DNA from: Enterococcus caccae ATCC BAA-1240
GTDB lineage: Bacteria > Bacillota > Bacilli > Lactobacillales > Enterococcaceae
Length of the DNA: 64,000 bases
Reading direction: 5' to 3'
Assembly: GCF_000407145.1 (NCBI RefSeq)
Contig: NZ_KE136473.1
Coordinates: forward strand, 745,827-809,826
This document shows, piece by piece, positions 19,268 to 28,840 of this stretch. Position 1 is the first letter of the stretch. Each line of letters starts with the position of its first letter. The position numbers and the translations under genes were made by a program. Below the pieces are notes generated by a model that saw nothing but the letters and a program-made list of their open reading frames with translations, did not search any database and was not told where the DNA came from.

Positions 19268-20155
19268 TCAAAATAAACCTTCTAATCGTCCAAAAAAGAA
19301 GCTTAATGCGACTAAATCAGCCGAGCCACCTGGGCTAAGATTTTCTTTGATCAGTTGTTGATCGAAAAGAACCAAAGCATGTTCTAATTCTTTTTCTGAG
19401 CTATTGATCGAGAGTGTTTGTAAAAGTTCAGTAGCTTGTTTTTTGACGTTTTGCCAAGCATAGATACCACCTCGATTGATTAAATTAGAGTCTTCAATCG
19501 TTGCCATTAAATGTAATAATAACATTAAAAACAAGGTACGTTGATCGCTGTTATAGTATTTTCTTAAAAATGGAAGTGCGCTATCTGTAAGTGTAGGATA
19601 GCCTAATTCTGCTTCACCGCGAATGCCAACGATACCATGCTCTAAATAAAGCTGTTCTCCATAACTCAATTGTTTCTTGTACGCCAAATCAGCAAAATCT
19701 TTTAAAAGTAATCCTTTTGCCATCTGTTTTACATAGTTAAAAACGGCTGCTGTATCTTGTTTTGTAAAGGGAATCTCTAACTGCTTATCGTTCATTAGTT
19801 TTCCTGTTGCACTTAGAACTAACGCAAAAGAGAAATTGGCCCCTTTATGAGTATTAACGCCCTTAGTTTTTCTCAGCATAGCAGCTTCAGCCTGTTGTCC
19901 AAGTGCACGGACTTTTTCAAACAAAGCAGAAGGAGACCCATTATGATTAAATCCTAAGTCAACATATTGTGTAAGAAATGGTGCAAGTGCAGCACTACTA
20001 TCAATAAAAGTAGAATAATTCATGTCTGTATGCGCACCGCAACTTTTAGGATCGACCAGTCCTGGTTTAGGATAAAGTCTGGCTTCGTATAATAGTGATT
20101 CTAAAGCAAATTCACTGACTGATTTAAGTGTTTCATATTTATTTTGCTGTTTCAT
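19268..20155 (-). CDS. citG: triphosphoribosyl-dephospho-CoA synthase
   Basis: 295 residues. Motifs LYEARLYPKPGLVDPKSCGAH, TKGVNTHKGANFS and the C-terminal LSPGGSADLVALSFFFGRLE are typical of CitG/MdcB. The enzyme makes the prosthetic-group precursor of citrate lyase from dephospho-CoA and ATP, for transfer to the CitD acyl carrier by CitX. It overlaps citO by 17 bases, so it is co-transcribed with the regulator. In E. faecalis citG lies at the far end of the cit operon, so its place here is a rearrangement. Confidence 0.93.
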   Translation of the reverse strand: MKQQNKYETLKSVSEFALESLLYEARLYPKPGLVDPKSCGAHTDMNYSTFIDSSAALAPFLTQYVDLGFNHNGSPSALFEKVRALGQQAEAAMLRKTKGVNTHKGANFSFALVLSATGKLMNDKQLEIPFTKQDTAAVFNYVKQMAKGLLLKDFADLAYKKQLSYGEQLYLEHGIVGIRGEAELGYPTLTDSALPFLRKYYNSDQRTLFLMLLLHLMATIEDSNLINRGGIYAWQNVKKQATELLQTLSINSSEKELEHALVLFDQQLIKENLSPGGSADLVALSFFFGRLEGLF

Positions 20156-20843
20156 TTAAATGTTTTTCCATTTCTTTAAGAATAAAGGTTTGAGAATAAT
20201 CTAAGTGCTCTGTAATGAGTAATTTTAATTGTTCTTCTTCTTGATTTAGCATACATTTATAAATTAACCAATGTTCATTCAATGCTTTATCCCGACGTTC
20301 TTTAGATCGAATCGAGATATCTCTAAAGTAGACGAGGTATTCACGCAGTTTCATGACGATCGATTTTAAGCGTAACATTTTGCTTTTTTCATAAATCAAT
20401 TCATTGAAGTCAGAGAATTTTTGTAAAACTTGATCAATTTCATTTGCTTCATTTAACTGCTCTGTTTCTTCTAATAGTATTTTTAGCTCCTTAAAATCTT
20501 CAGAGCCCATTTCCTTCATCGCTGTAATCGTCGCTAAAACATCCAACGATTTTCTAATCGCATAAATTTCATTAGCATCATTGAGTGAAATTCCTCGAAC
20601 GATGATTCCGACACCACGAACATGATCAACAAGTCCTTCTTCAACGAGCTTTTGTAAGGCATAGCGGATTGGTGTACGGCTGATATTCATTATTTCTGAA
20701 AATTCTTTTTCGTTGATACGCTGACCAGCAGGAATTTCACCTAGAATGATTGTTTTTCGGAAGGCTTTGTAAACAAGTTCTTTTAACGGTTCATTGGCGC
20801 TTAAATTTAAATTTTTTCCAACTGCTTCTGATATTGTACTCAT
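20139..20843 (-). CDS. citO: GntR-family citrate operon activator
   Basis: 234 residues: N-terminal winged helix (FRKTIILGEIPAGQRINEKEFSEIMNISRTPIRYALQKL) and an FCD-type all-helical effector domain (IYAIRKSLDVLATITAMKE). By location beside citH and the oad-cit operon it is the orthologue of E. faecalis CitO, which activates both divergent transcripts when citrate is bound. GAGGAG precedes the ATG. Confidence 0.88.
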   Translation of the reverse strand: MSTISEAVGKNLNLSANEPLKELVYKAFRKTIILGEIPAGQRINEKEFSEIMNISRTPIRYALQKLVEEGLVDHVRGVGIIVRGISLNDANEIYAIRKSLDVLATITAMKEMGSEDFKELKILLEETEQLNEANEIDQVLQKFSDFNELIYEKSKMLRLKSIVMKLREYLVYFRDISIRSKERRDKALNEHWLIYKCMLNQEEEQLKLLITEHLDYSQTFILKEMEKHLNETAK

Positions 20844-20920
20844 CTGATTGCTCCTCTTCTGATTAAATAGTAGGAAAAATAAATGAATATTTTTATTCTA
20901 TATTGCTAAGAAAAAGGGAA

Positions 20921-20958
20921 GAAAATCGTACAACTCTTTTTATGAATGTACGATTTTC
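20921..20958 (-). terminator. hairpin between citH and citO
   Basis: A 12-bp perfect stem (GAAAATCGTACA / TGTACGATTTTC). On the minus strand it is followed by a T-rich tract, so it would partly end citH transcripts before citO. Confidence 0.75.
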
Positions 20959-20973
20959 AATGAACAAAAATGA

Positions 20974-22317
20974 TTATTGCGGAATATATAGCGGCATATG
21001 ACCAGTCAAAATGATCGTTACAACAAAGATAACGAAGATGCCCAACGCCCATTTTGCCGATTCTTTTTGCCACTGTCCCATATCCAAACCTGTTAAACGA
21101 AGTAATAGGTAAATGAAGGCAACTAATGGACTTAATAAGTGGAACGCTTGTCCCATCAATGAAGCTAAGGCCATTTGCATATCGGTGAAACCATAAGCCC
21201 GTCCAGCTTCTGCTAAAACAGGTAACACACCAAAGTAAAAACCATCATTTGAAATAAAGAAGGTACCAGGAGCGGAAATCAATGCAATAACTAAGCCCCA
21301 GAAACCAGCCAATTGATTTGGAATTATTTTTGTGAAACTTTGAGCTAATGCATCTGCCATACCAGTCCCTTGGAAAAGTCCCATGAAAACACCAGCGGCG
21401 AAAACTAAGATAACAACTTGCACAGCATCGCCACCATTTGCACCGATCCGTTTAGATTGATCTTTTAATACTGGATAATTGACCATCAAAGCGACAACAG
21501 TACCTGTTAAGAATAAGAACAACGGTGGTAAGCCAAGTCCAACAAATGAGTCTGTTACTAATAAAGCAATCAAACCAATGGTCAAAATCGCATTGAATAA
21601 CCAAATTTTAGGTCGACGGATCGCCAATGTTTCTTCATCTGTAACAGTTGTCATTGCATCGATTTCTTCATCTGTCAATTGCTTGATGCCAAGACGAGCG
21701 CGTTCTTTTCTCCCCATAGAAGGTGCTACGATGAAGATCACATAGAGTAACGCAATGATCATGCCAGGAATTAGATAAGCCAAAATTTCAGCGCCGACAT
21801 TCAATACGCTCATCGCACGAGCTGTCGGTCCACCCCAAGGAAGTAAGTTCATGATCGTGTTTTGTAAAATAACCAAAACACCTAGGTTCATTAATTTCAT
21901 ATCTAATTTTTTATAGATAGGAATAAAGGCAGAACAACAGATCAAGGTCGTAGTCGTTCCATCTCCATTAAGAGAAACGGCTGCAGCGACAACGGCTGTA
22001 GCGATCAATACTTTCATTGGGTCGCCTTTTGCAATATGGATCATTTTTTTCGTGATCGGGTCAAATAATCCAGCATCCAACATAATTGAAAAATAAAGAA
22101 TGGCGAACAATAACATGATACCTGTAGTGGATGTTGTTTTGATACCTTCCATCACAAAGTCTCCAATAGAGCCTTCCTTAGAAACACCCGCAAACATCGC
22201 GATCAGAGCAAAAATCAGTGGAATCAAAACTAAAGCTGTAAACGGTGACATTTTCTTTTTCATGATGACAAACATGAATATGATAATCATCACATAAGAC
22301 AAAACAGTTAATAACAT
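20974..22317 (-). CDS. citH: citrate transporter, CitMHS family
   Basis: 447 residues with about twelve hydrophobic segments. Visible family features include LNGDGTTTTLICCSAFIPIYKKL in the N-terminal half and the LLPWGGPTARAMSVL segment, with the repeated counterpart SNDGFYFGVLPVL in the C-terminal half. The family imports citrate as a metal complex with protons. It heads the leftward citH-citO-citG transcript. AAGGAGAG precedes the ATG. Confidence 0.92.
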   Translation of the reverse strand: MLLTVLSYVMIIIFMFVIMKKKMSPFTALVLIPLIFALIAMFAGVSKEGSIGDFVMEGIKTTSTTGIMLLFAILYFSIMLDAGLFDPITKKMIHIAKGDPMKVLIATAVVAAAVSLNGDGTTTTLICCSAFIPIYKKLDMKLMNLGVLVILQNTIMNLLPWGGPTARAMSVLNVGAEILAYLIPGMIIALLYVIFIVAPSMGRKERARLGIKQLTDEEIDAMTTVTDEETLAIRRPKIWLFNAILTIGLIALLVTDSFVGLGLPPLFLFLTGTVVALMVNYPVLKDQSKRIGANGGDAVQVVILVFAAGVFMGLFQGTGMADALAQSFTKIIPNQLAGFWGLVIALISAPGTFFISNDGFYFGVLPVLAEAGRAYGFTDMQMALASLMGQAFHLLSPLVAFIYLLLRLTGLDMGQWQKESAKWALGIFVIFVVTIILTGHMPLYIPQ

Positions 22318-22716
22318 TTTTTTCTCTCCTTCAACACTAAATTCGTTTTCCGAAACAATCGGGCGTCTCTTTGTGGTGTTGGGTCTATAGAAAAATAACA
22401 GTAAGGTAGATTTAGAAAGCCCTTTCTTGTTTCGTTAACAATGCTAAGTTTAATCTAAGAAAGTGTAGATAAATAGACGATAAGCAGAAAAAGAACACCA
22501 AAAAAACAGAGATGGTAGCGGTTTCTTAAAGAGATGTTAATAAGATATTAATAAAACCTTAAATGCTCAAGAACGTTGATTTATCAATGTTTGTGTATGA
22601 TTTGGGCAAAGTAGTACAAAGAGGAACAGCGAAAGAACAATTTAGGCTTGATGATTTCATTTTATTGTAATCGTTTTTACCTATAATGAATTCATAAACA
22701 GAAAGGATGTGAGTTC
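22318..22716. promoter_or_regulatory. divergent control region between citH and the oad-cit operon
   Basis: About 400 bases without a gene. A -10 box TATAAT lies at 22682-22687 before oadH. TGTAATCGTTTTTA at 22666-22679 matches the CcpA cre consensus with one mismatch and would overlap the promoter, fitting glucose repression of citrate use. CitO sites are expected here from E. faecalis, but I cannot place them. Confidence 0.6.
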
Positions 22717-23046
22717 ATGGGTCTATTTGAACGGCTGTTTAATAAAGAAAAAACAGAAATAAAAACGAATGAAGCACCACTTTCTCCTACTATAGAAGAA
22801 CAGAATGAATGGCAGGAAGTTGTTGGGTACATTCCAGCAGAAAGCAAAGAGTATCAACTTGTTTCGCTGATTGCAACAGCAATTGCTGCTGGAGATCAAC
22901 CAGAAAGTGAATTTGTTATTAAACGCATTTCAAAAAGAAATCCAGAAGCACAATTAGTTTCTGTGATCGCTACTAGTATTGCATCGGCTGATCACACAGA
23001 AAGTCAGTTTGTCATTCGGTCAATCAAGGAGAAAAGAACGACTTAG
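22717..23046 (+). CDS. oadH: OadH-like accessory subunit of oxaloacetate decarboxylase
   Basis: 109 residues. After a polar N-terminus there are two tandem copies of a 30-residue unit: EYQLVSLIATAIAAGDQPES-FVIKRI and EAQLVSVIATSIASADHTES-FVIRSI. This resembles the (E)xVAVIAAAIAA..RxI tail of decarboxylase gamma subunits. The duplication is plain in the sequence. The name follows the E. faecalis order oadH-oadD-oadB. Confidence 0.7.
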   Translation: MGLFERLFNKEKTEIKTNEAPLSPTIEEQNEWQEVVGYIPAESKEYQLVSLIATAIAAGDQPESEFVIKRISKRNPEAQLVSVIATSIASADHTESQFVIRSIKEKRTT

Positions 23047-23081
23047 CTTTTGGATTACTTGATAGCTTCGGTCAGTTTGTT

Positions 23082-23370
23082 GGAAAAAGATAAATTATGA
23101 AAGAGGTAAAAAGCACCTCAGTCATAATTTCCTATTTTTCAGTCGAACCTGAACGAGCCCATTACACTTTGCTTTGAATCACAGTGAATGAAATGAACTG
23201 ATGCTGAAAAGTACAAGGTGAAGTGAAGTGGAACGTTGTTACAGATGTGTTATCTAGTTCCATGGGCTAGACTCTCGGAAAAAAGATAAATTATGAAAGA
23301 GGTAAAGAGCACCTCAGTCATAATTTCCTATTTTTCAGTCGAGCCTGGACAGCCCATTACACTTTAAATT
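23082..23370 (+). repeat. tandem structured element, copy pair A (before oadD)
   Basis: Two units, starting with GGAAAAA(A)GATAAA at 23082 and 23277, and ending near the CCCATTACACTTT boxes. In each, AAATTATGA...TCATAATTT encloses AGGT...ACCT with an AAAAAGC/AAAGAGC loop, followed by CCTATTTTTC. The second unit ends three bases before the oadD ribosome site. Related pairs precede acnA and citZ. Confidence 0.75.
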
Positions 23371-23385
23371 TTAGGAGGAGAAAAA

Positions 23386-23787
23386 ATGTTACGTAAGTTT
23401 AAAATCTCAATTGATGGAAAAGAGTATTTAGTAGAAATGGAAGAAATTGGTGGCGTGCCACAAGTCCCAGCAGCTCCAGTAGCACCGGTTGCACCAGTAG
23501 CTCCTGCGGCAGAAGCGGTACCAACGCCTGCACAAGCGGATACAACAGCTTCTGTAGCGAACACGCCGGCTGGAAGTGATGCAATGCCATCACCTATGCC
23601 TGGAACAATCTTGAGGATTTTAGTAAATGTTGGAGATACGGTTCAGGAAAATCAACCATTAATGATTCTTGAAGCCATGAAAATGGAAAATGAGATTGTA
23701 GCTGGTAAAGCAGGTACGGTCACAGGAATTCATGTTCAACAAGGTGATATGGTCAATCCTGGAGAACCATTAGTTACAATCGGTTAA
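23386..23787 (+). CDS. oadD: oxaloacetate decarboxylase biotin carrier subunit
   Basis: 133 residues: a short N-terminal domain, a flexible Pro/Ala-rich linker (PVAPVAPVAP), and a biotinyl domain with EAMKMEN, whose middle Lys is biotinylated. It carries the carboxyl group from the OadA active site to the OadB membrane subunit. The ribosome site AGGAGG is strong. Confidence 0.93.
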   Translation: MLRKFKISIDGKEYLVEMEEIGGVPQVPAAPVAPVAPVAPAAEAVPTPAQADTTASVANTPAGSDAMPSPMPGTILRILVNVGDTVQENQPLMILEAMKMENEIVAGKAGTVTGIHVQQGDMVNPGEPLVTIG

Positions 23788-23829
23788 TAAGAAAAAAGTA
23801 GTTCAATTATAAAAGAGGAAGTGACGTTT

Positions 23830-24945
23830 GTGGAAACATTAATTGAAGGTGTAGTAGGAATGGGGCATGAGCCGGGACGTATTGTAATGATGGTCATCGG
23901 AGGCATCCTGATGTACTTGGGAATCAAAAAAGAGTATGAACCTACCTTACTTGTACCGATGGGATTGGGGACGATTTTAGTCAATTTTCCTAATTCTGGT
24001 GTACTAAGTGCTGGCGGAGAAGCTGGTCCGTTTCAAGTGTTGTTTGATATAGGAATTTCGACCGAGTTATTTCCGCTGTTACTATTTATCGGAATTGGCG
24101 CTATGATCGATTTTGGGCCATTATTACAAAATCCATTTTTATTGTTATTCGGTGCCGCTGCGCAATTTGGGATTTTCTTTACGATTATTGCAGCAGTTTT
24201 ATTAGGATTTGATTTAAATGATGCGGCATCTATCGGAATTATCGGAGCAGCGGATGGTCCAACATCAATCTTTGTTGCAAACACGTTGAATTCGAAATAT
24301 ATGGGTGCGATTATGGTGGCAGCTTATTCTTATATGGCCTTGGTCCCGATTATTCAACCAGTGGCGATCAAAGCAGTTACAACGAAAAAAGAACGCAAAA
24401 TCCGCATGACGTATCGTGCTGGTGAAGTATCACAAACAGCGAAAATTTTATTCCCAATCGTAATTACGGTTGTCGCAGGATTGGTAGCACCAGTTTCTCT
24501 TCCACTCGTTGGGTTCTTAATGTTTGGGAATTTACTGCGTGAGTGTGGTGTCTTAGATCGTTTATCTGTGACAGCGCAAAATGAGTTAGTAAACATTATC
24601 AGTATTGTGCTAGGATTAGCGATTTCAGTGAAAATGCAATACGAAGAATTTTTACAAATTGATACGTTAATGGTTATTGGTTTGGGGTTAGTTGCCTTTG
24701 TAATGGATTCAGTTGGTGGTGTCTTGTTTGCCAAATTATTGAATCTGTTTAGAAAAGAAAAAATCAATCCGATGATCGGTGCAGCAGGAATTTCAGCATT
24801 CCCAATGTCTAGTCGAGTGATTCAAAAAATGGCAACAGACGAAGATCCACAGAACTTTATTTTAATGCATGCAGCAGGTGCAAATGTATCTGGACAGATT
24901 GCCTCAGTTATTGCGGGCGGCTTATTATTAGCATTACTTGCGTAG
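23830..24945 (+). CDS. oadB: Na+-pumping oxaloacetate decarboxylase beta subunit
   Basis: About 371 residues, strongly hydrophobic with around ten membrane segments. The signature AADGPTSIFVANTL and the C-terminal MSSRVIQKMATDEDPQNFILMHAAGANVSGQI are typical. It decarboxylates carboxybiotin and exports Na+. GTG 23830 is preferred over GTG 23821 because AGAGGAAGTGA is then correctly spaced. Confidence 0.92.
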   Translation: METLIEGVVGMGHEPGRIVMMVIGGILMYLGIKKEYEPTLLVPMGLGTILVNFPNSGVLSAGGEAGPFQVLFDIGISTELFPLLLFIGIGAMIDFGPLLQNPFLLLFGAAAQFGIFFTIIAAVLLGFDLNDAASIGIIGAADGPTSIFVANTLNSKYMGAIMVAAYSYMALVPIIQPVAIKAVTTKKERKIRMTYRAGEVSQTAKILFPIVITVVAGLVAPVSLPLVGFLMFGNLLRECGVLDRLSVTAQNELVNIISIVLGLAISVKMQYEEFLQIDTLMVIGLGLVAFVMDSVGGVLFAKLLNLFRKEKINPMIGAAGISAFPMSSRVIQKMATDEDPQNFILMHAAGANVSGQIASVIAGGLLLALLA

Positions 24946-24978
24946 CATTTGATAGAAGAAAGAGAAAGGAGCTTGTTT

Positions 24979-25104
24979 ATGTCAGCTGATTTATTAAAAT
25001 CATTAGAACTATTGGTTTTTGGTTGGGGTGGCGTGTTTGTTGTCATTTTCGTGATTTACTTTGCGTCGTTTATGTTAAATAAATTATTCCCACCGAAAAG
25101 CTAG
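24979..25104 (+). CDS. small gamma-like subunit of oxaloacetate decarboxylase
   Basis: 41 residues with AAAGGAG before the ATG. One membrane segment (LVFGWGGVFVVIFVIYFASF) and a short basic tail (NKLFPPKS). Size, topology and position between oadB and citC match a minimal gamma subunit that anchors the carrier/transferase to OadB. It lacks the usual soluble gamma tail, which may be supplied by the OadH-like protein. Confidence 0.75.
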   Translation: MSADLLKSLELLVFGWGGVFVVIFVIYFASFMLNKLFPPKS

Positions 25105-25117
25105 GATGTGTTAAACA

Positions 25118-26113
25118 ATGAACATCAGAAGAATTTGGCTTGATCGAGATTTTGCAGCAAAACAGCAGTGGTCAGATTTTTTGATTAACGCTGATCTTAT
25201 ACCAGATGACCAGTTAGACTATACGATTGGTATTTATGATCAGGAAAAACTGATTGGAACAGGATCGATTTTTCGGAACATTTTAAAATGTATTGCTATT
25301 GATTCTTCCTATCAAAATGAAAATCTGCTTTCTCAAATTGTTCAAGCTTTACGAGAAAGATTACAGGAAACAGGCTATCAGCATTATTTTTTATATACAA
25401 AACCAAAAACTAGTAAGTTGTTTCGCTCTTTAGGTTTTACTGAAATTGCGGCAACAGCTGAACTGGTTTTTATGGAGCAGGGCTTTCCTGATTTTGAAGA
25501 CTATCTAGTGGAACTTAAAAAGCATCAGCAAATGACAGAACAAAATGCAGCAATTGTAATGAATGCTAATCCATTTACAAACGGTCATTTATATTTAGTG
25601 ACAGAAGCGGCAAAATGTGCGCAGACTGTTTATCTCTTTGTTTTGTCTGAGGAACGCTCCTTATTTGATGCAAAGACGCGTTTTAAACTGGTAAAAGAAG
25701 GCGTCAAGCACTTATCGAATGTTGTCGTTTTACCAACAAGAGAATATATGGTTTCAAGTGCAACATTTCCTTCCTATTTTCTAAAAAATCAAGCAAAGGA
25801 AAATATTGCAAGAGTTCAAGCAGAACTAGATGCAACTCTATTTAAAGAGAAAATTGCGCCCGTTTTAAATATCACGAAAAGATTCGTTGGGGAAGAGCCG
25901 TTGTCACCTGTGACAAACATCTATAATCAAGCAATGGAAAATGTGTTTTCTTCTGCATTGAACCTGATTATTTTACCTAGAAAAAAAGTGGATGATGAAG
26001 TAATTAGTGCTTCAAGAGTCCGAGCTTTAATGAAAGAACAAGCCTATGAAGAGATAAAATCGCTTGTTCCTAATAGTACATTCAAAGAAATCATGAACCA
26101 AAAAAAAGAATAA
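25118..26113 (+). CDS. citC: [citrate (pro-3S)-lyase] ligase
   Basis: 331 residues: an N-terminal GNAT-like region, then a nucleotidyltransferase core with MNANPFTNGHLYLV (HxGH-like) and the C-terminal ISASRVRALMKE. It acetylates the CitD prosthetic group with acetate and ATP, which activates citrate lyase. Confidence 0.93.
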   Translation: MNIRRIWLDRDFAAKQQWSDFLINADLIPDDQLDYTIGIYDQEKLIGTGSIFRNILKCIAIDSSYQNENLLSQIVQALRERLQETGYQHYFLYTKPKTSKLFRSLGFTEIAATAELVFMEQGFPDFEDYLVELKKHQQMTEQNAAIVMNANPFTNGHLYLVTEAAKCAQTVYLFVLSEERSLFDAKTRFKLVKEGVKHLSNVVVLPTREYMVSSATFPSYFLKNQAKENIARVQAELDATLFKEKIAPVLNITKRFVGEEPLSPVTNIYNQAMENVFSSALNLIILPRKKVDDEVISASRVRALMKEQAYEEIKSLVPNSTFKEIMNQKKE

Positions 26114-26125
26114 GAGGTGTCCATT

Positions 26126-26434
26126 TTGGAAATTAAGCAAAACGCATCCGCTGGTACAACTGAATCAAGTGATATTTTGATCACGCTCGCTCAAAATGAC
26201 GCAAAGGGGATTCATATCGATTTAGATAGTAGTGTTGAAAAACAATTTGGCCGTCAGATTCGAGCGAAAATACAAGAAACCTTAGAAAAGTTAGCGGTAA
26301 CGAATGTGAAAGTCAATGCAGTAGATAAAGGAGCATTAGATTGTACGATCGAAGCACGCACGATTGCAGCGGTTTACCGTGCAGCTGGTGAAGAAATGAT
26401 CGATTGGCAGGTGATTCAGTCATGGAACGTTTAA
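26126..26434 (+). CDS. citD: citrate lyase acyl carrier (gamma) subunit
   Basis: TTG 26126 with AAGAGGTG six bases upstream is chosen; about 102 residues starting [17 protein letters not shown]. The Ser in TTESSD is the expected attachment site for the phosphoribosyl-dephospho-CoA group. It overlaps citE by 13 bases. Confidence 0.92.
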   Translation: MEIKQNASAGTTESSDILITLAQNDAKGIHIDLDSSVEKQFGRQIRAKIQETLEKLAVTNVKVNAVDKGALDCTIEARTIAAVYRAAGEEMIDWQVIQSWNV

Positions 26435-27309
26435 GAAGAACGATGATGTTTGTACCTGGAGCGAATGCTTCAATGCTAAGAGATGCGACGTTATACGGCG
26501 CTGATTCGCTGATGTTTGACTTAGAAGATGCTGTTTCTTTAAAAGAAAAAGATAGTGCCCGTTTACTGGTTTATAATGCTTTGCGGACTTTTGATTATTC
26601 GAGTGTGGAAACCGTTGTGCGCATCAATGGGCTAGACACAGTTGGCCGTCAGGATGTTGAAGCGATGGTTTTAGCAGGAGTGGACGTTATTCGTTTGCCT
26701 AAAACAGAAACAGCTCAAGATATTGTTGATGTAGCTGCAGTGATCACTGAAATGGAAACAAAATATGGCATCAGTGTCGGAACAACTAAAATGATGGCAG
26801 CAATCGAATCTGCTGAAGGTGTTTTGAATGCTCGAGAAATCGCATTAGCGAGTGACCGATTAATCGGAATTGCGCTTGGTGCTGAAGATTATGTAACAAA
26901 TATGAAAACACATCGCTATCCAAATGGACAAGAATTATTTTTTGCCCGTAGTTTTATTCTGCATTCAGCTAGAGCAGCTGGAATTGCAGCAATCGATACA
27001 GTTTATTCAGATGTCGATAATACAGAAGGGTTCCTAGCAGAAGTTGAGCTGATTAAACAATTAGGATTTGACGGCAAATCAGTCATTAATCCACGTCAAA
27101 TTCCTTTAGTAAATAGTGTATATGAGCCGACTGAAAAAGAAATCCAAAATGCAAAAGAAGTGATCTGGGGTATTCGTGAAGCCGAAGCAAAAGGCTCAGG
27201 TGTGATTTCAGTGAATGGGAAAATGGTGGATAAACCAATTGTTGAACGAGCTGAGCGAGTGATTGCGCTGGCCGTTGCAGCAAAATTAATTTCTGAGGAG
27301 GAAGTCTAA
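26422..27309 (+). CDS. citE: citrate lyase beta subunit (citryl-ACP lyase)
   Basis: 295 residues from [28 protein letters not shown] and [14 protein letters not shown] carry the Mg2+-binding acidic residues of the CitE aldolase-like fold. It cleaves citryl-ACP to acetyl-ACP and oxaloacetate. The start lies inside citD. Confidence 0.95.
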   Translation: MERLRRTMMFVPGANASMLRDATLYGADSLMFDLEDAVSLKEKDSARLLVYNALRTFDYSSVETVVRINGLDTVGRQDVEAMVLAGVDVIRLPKTETAQDIVDVAAVITEMETKYGISVGTTKMMAAIESAEGVLNAREIALASDRLIGIALGAEDYVTNMKTHRYPNGQELFFARSFILHSARAAGIAAIDTVYSDVDNTEGFLAEVELIKQLGFDGKSVINPRQIPLVNSVYEPTEKEIQNAKEVIWGIREAEAKGSGVISVNGKMVDKPIVERAERVIALAVAAKLISEEEV

Positions 27310-27310
27310 G

Positions 27311-28840
27311 ATGAAAAATAATGTAGGCAAAGAAATTCCAGATAATTATGCTGAACAATACGGTTTATTTAAAGGTGAGCTAGCGAATATTCGTGAGTAT
27401 AAAGAGTCTAGCCGTACAATCAATCCTGTTAGACCGAGAGACACGAAACTATTAGGTAGTTTAAAAGAAGCCATTGAAAAAACAGGCCTAAAAGATGGCA
27501 TGACCATTTCATTCCACCACCATTTCCGTGAAGGCGATTTTGTAATGAACATGGTTTTAAAAGAAATAGCTGCACTAGGAATCAAGAATTTATCGATTGC
27601 GCCTAGCTCCATCGCAAATGTTCATGAACCATTGATTGACCATATCAAAAATGGTGTGGTAACGAACATTACCTCTAGTGGGTTACGAGATAAAGTTGGG
27701 GCTGCGATTTCTGAAGGAATCATGGAAAATCCAGTTGTGATCCGTTCACATGGTGGTCGTGCGAGAGCGATTGCTGCAGGGGATATCCATATTGATGTGG
27801 CTTTTCTTGGTGCGCCAAGCTCAGATGCTTATGGCAATGTAAATGGAACGAAAGGGAAGGCAACTTGTGGTTCGCTAGGCTATGCTATGATCGATGCAAA
27901 ATATGCAGATCAAGTAGTAATCATTACAGATAGCTTGATGCCTTATCCAAATACACCAATCAGTATTCCGCAAACGGATGTAGATTTTGTTGTAGAAGTT
28001 GATGCGATCGGTGATCCTGATGGCATAGCCAAAGGTGCTACTCGTTTTACAAAAAATCCGAAAGAACTACTGATTGCAGAATATGCAGCAAAAGTGATTA
28101 CACATTCGCCGTATTATAAAAATGGTTTTTCCTTCCAAACTGGAACAGGTGGGGCGGCATTAGCTGTTTCTAGATTTTTGAAGGAAGCCATGATCAAAGA
28201 TGGGATTACAGCAAGTTTTGCCTTGGGTGGTATTACAAATGCAATGGTTGAGTTATTAGAAGAAGGACTCGTTGAAAAAATTATCGATGTCCAAGATTTT
28301 GATCATCCTTCCGCTGTTTCTTTAGGCAAGAATGAAAATCACTACGAAATTGACGCAAATATGTATGCTTCGCCATTAAGCAAAGGTTCAGTGATCAATC
28401 AATTAGATACTGCAATTCTTTCTGCGTTAGAAATCGATACGAATTTTAATGTGAATGTTATTACAGGATCAGATGGGGTGATTCGTGGTGCATCCGGCGG
28501 ACATTCTGATACCAGTGCGGCTTGTAAGATGAGCTTAGTGATTGCACCATTGATCAGAGGGCGCATTCCAACAATTGTTGAAGAAGTCAATACAGTCGTA
28601 ACGCCTGGTAGCAGCATTGATGTCGTGGTGACAGAAGTTGGTATTGCCATCAATCCAGAACGTCAAGACTTGGTCGAACATTTTAAAGCACTGGATGTGC
28701 CGCAATTAACGATGAAAGAACTTCAAGAAAAAGCCTATAGCATCGTAGGTAGACCAGATACTATCCAATATGGGGACAAAGTCGTTGCATTGATTGAATA
28801 TCGTGATGGTTCTATTATCGATGTGGTCAGAAATGTCTAG
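27311..28840 (+). CDS. citF: citrate lyase alpha subunit (citrate:acetyl-ACP transferase)
   Basis: 509 residues, full length for CitF. Features: SFHHHFREGDFVMN, the VVIRSHGGRARAIAAGDI segment, and RGASGGHSDTSAA towards the C-terminus. It swaps acetate for citrate on CitD. It starts two bases after the citE stop with GAGGAGG, and overlaps citX. Confidence 0.95.
   Translation: MKNNVGKEIPDNYAEQYGLFKGELANIREYKESSRTINPVRPRDTKLLGSLKEAIEKTGLKDGMTISFHHHFREGDFVMNMVLKEIAALGIKNLSIAPSSIANVHEPLIDHIKNGVVTNITSSGLRDKVGAAISEGIMENPVVIRSHGGRARAIAAGDIHIDVAFLGAPSSDAYGNVNGTKGKATCGSLGYAMIDAKYADQVVIITDSLMPYPNTPISIPQTDVDFVVEVDAIGDPDGIAKGATRFTKNPKELLIAEYAAKVITHSPYYKNGFSFQTGTGGAALAVSRFLKEAMIKDGITASFALGGITNAMVELLEEGLVEKIIDVQDFDHPSAVSLGKNENHYEIDANMYASPLSKGSVINQLDTAILSALEIDTNFNVNVITGSDGVIRGASGGHSDTSAACKMSLVIAPLIRGRIPTIVEEVNTVVTPGSSIDVVVTEVGIAINPERQDLVEHFKALDVPQLTMKELQEKAYSIVGRPDTIQYGDKVVALIEYRDGSIIDVVRNV

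Noticed and set aside
23082-23370. Glycine riboswitch (also tandem) for the paired element
   Set aside because: The conserved glycine-aptamer boxes are not present and the unit sequence is different.
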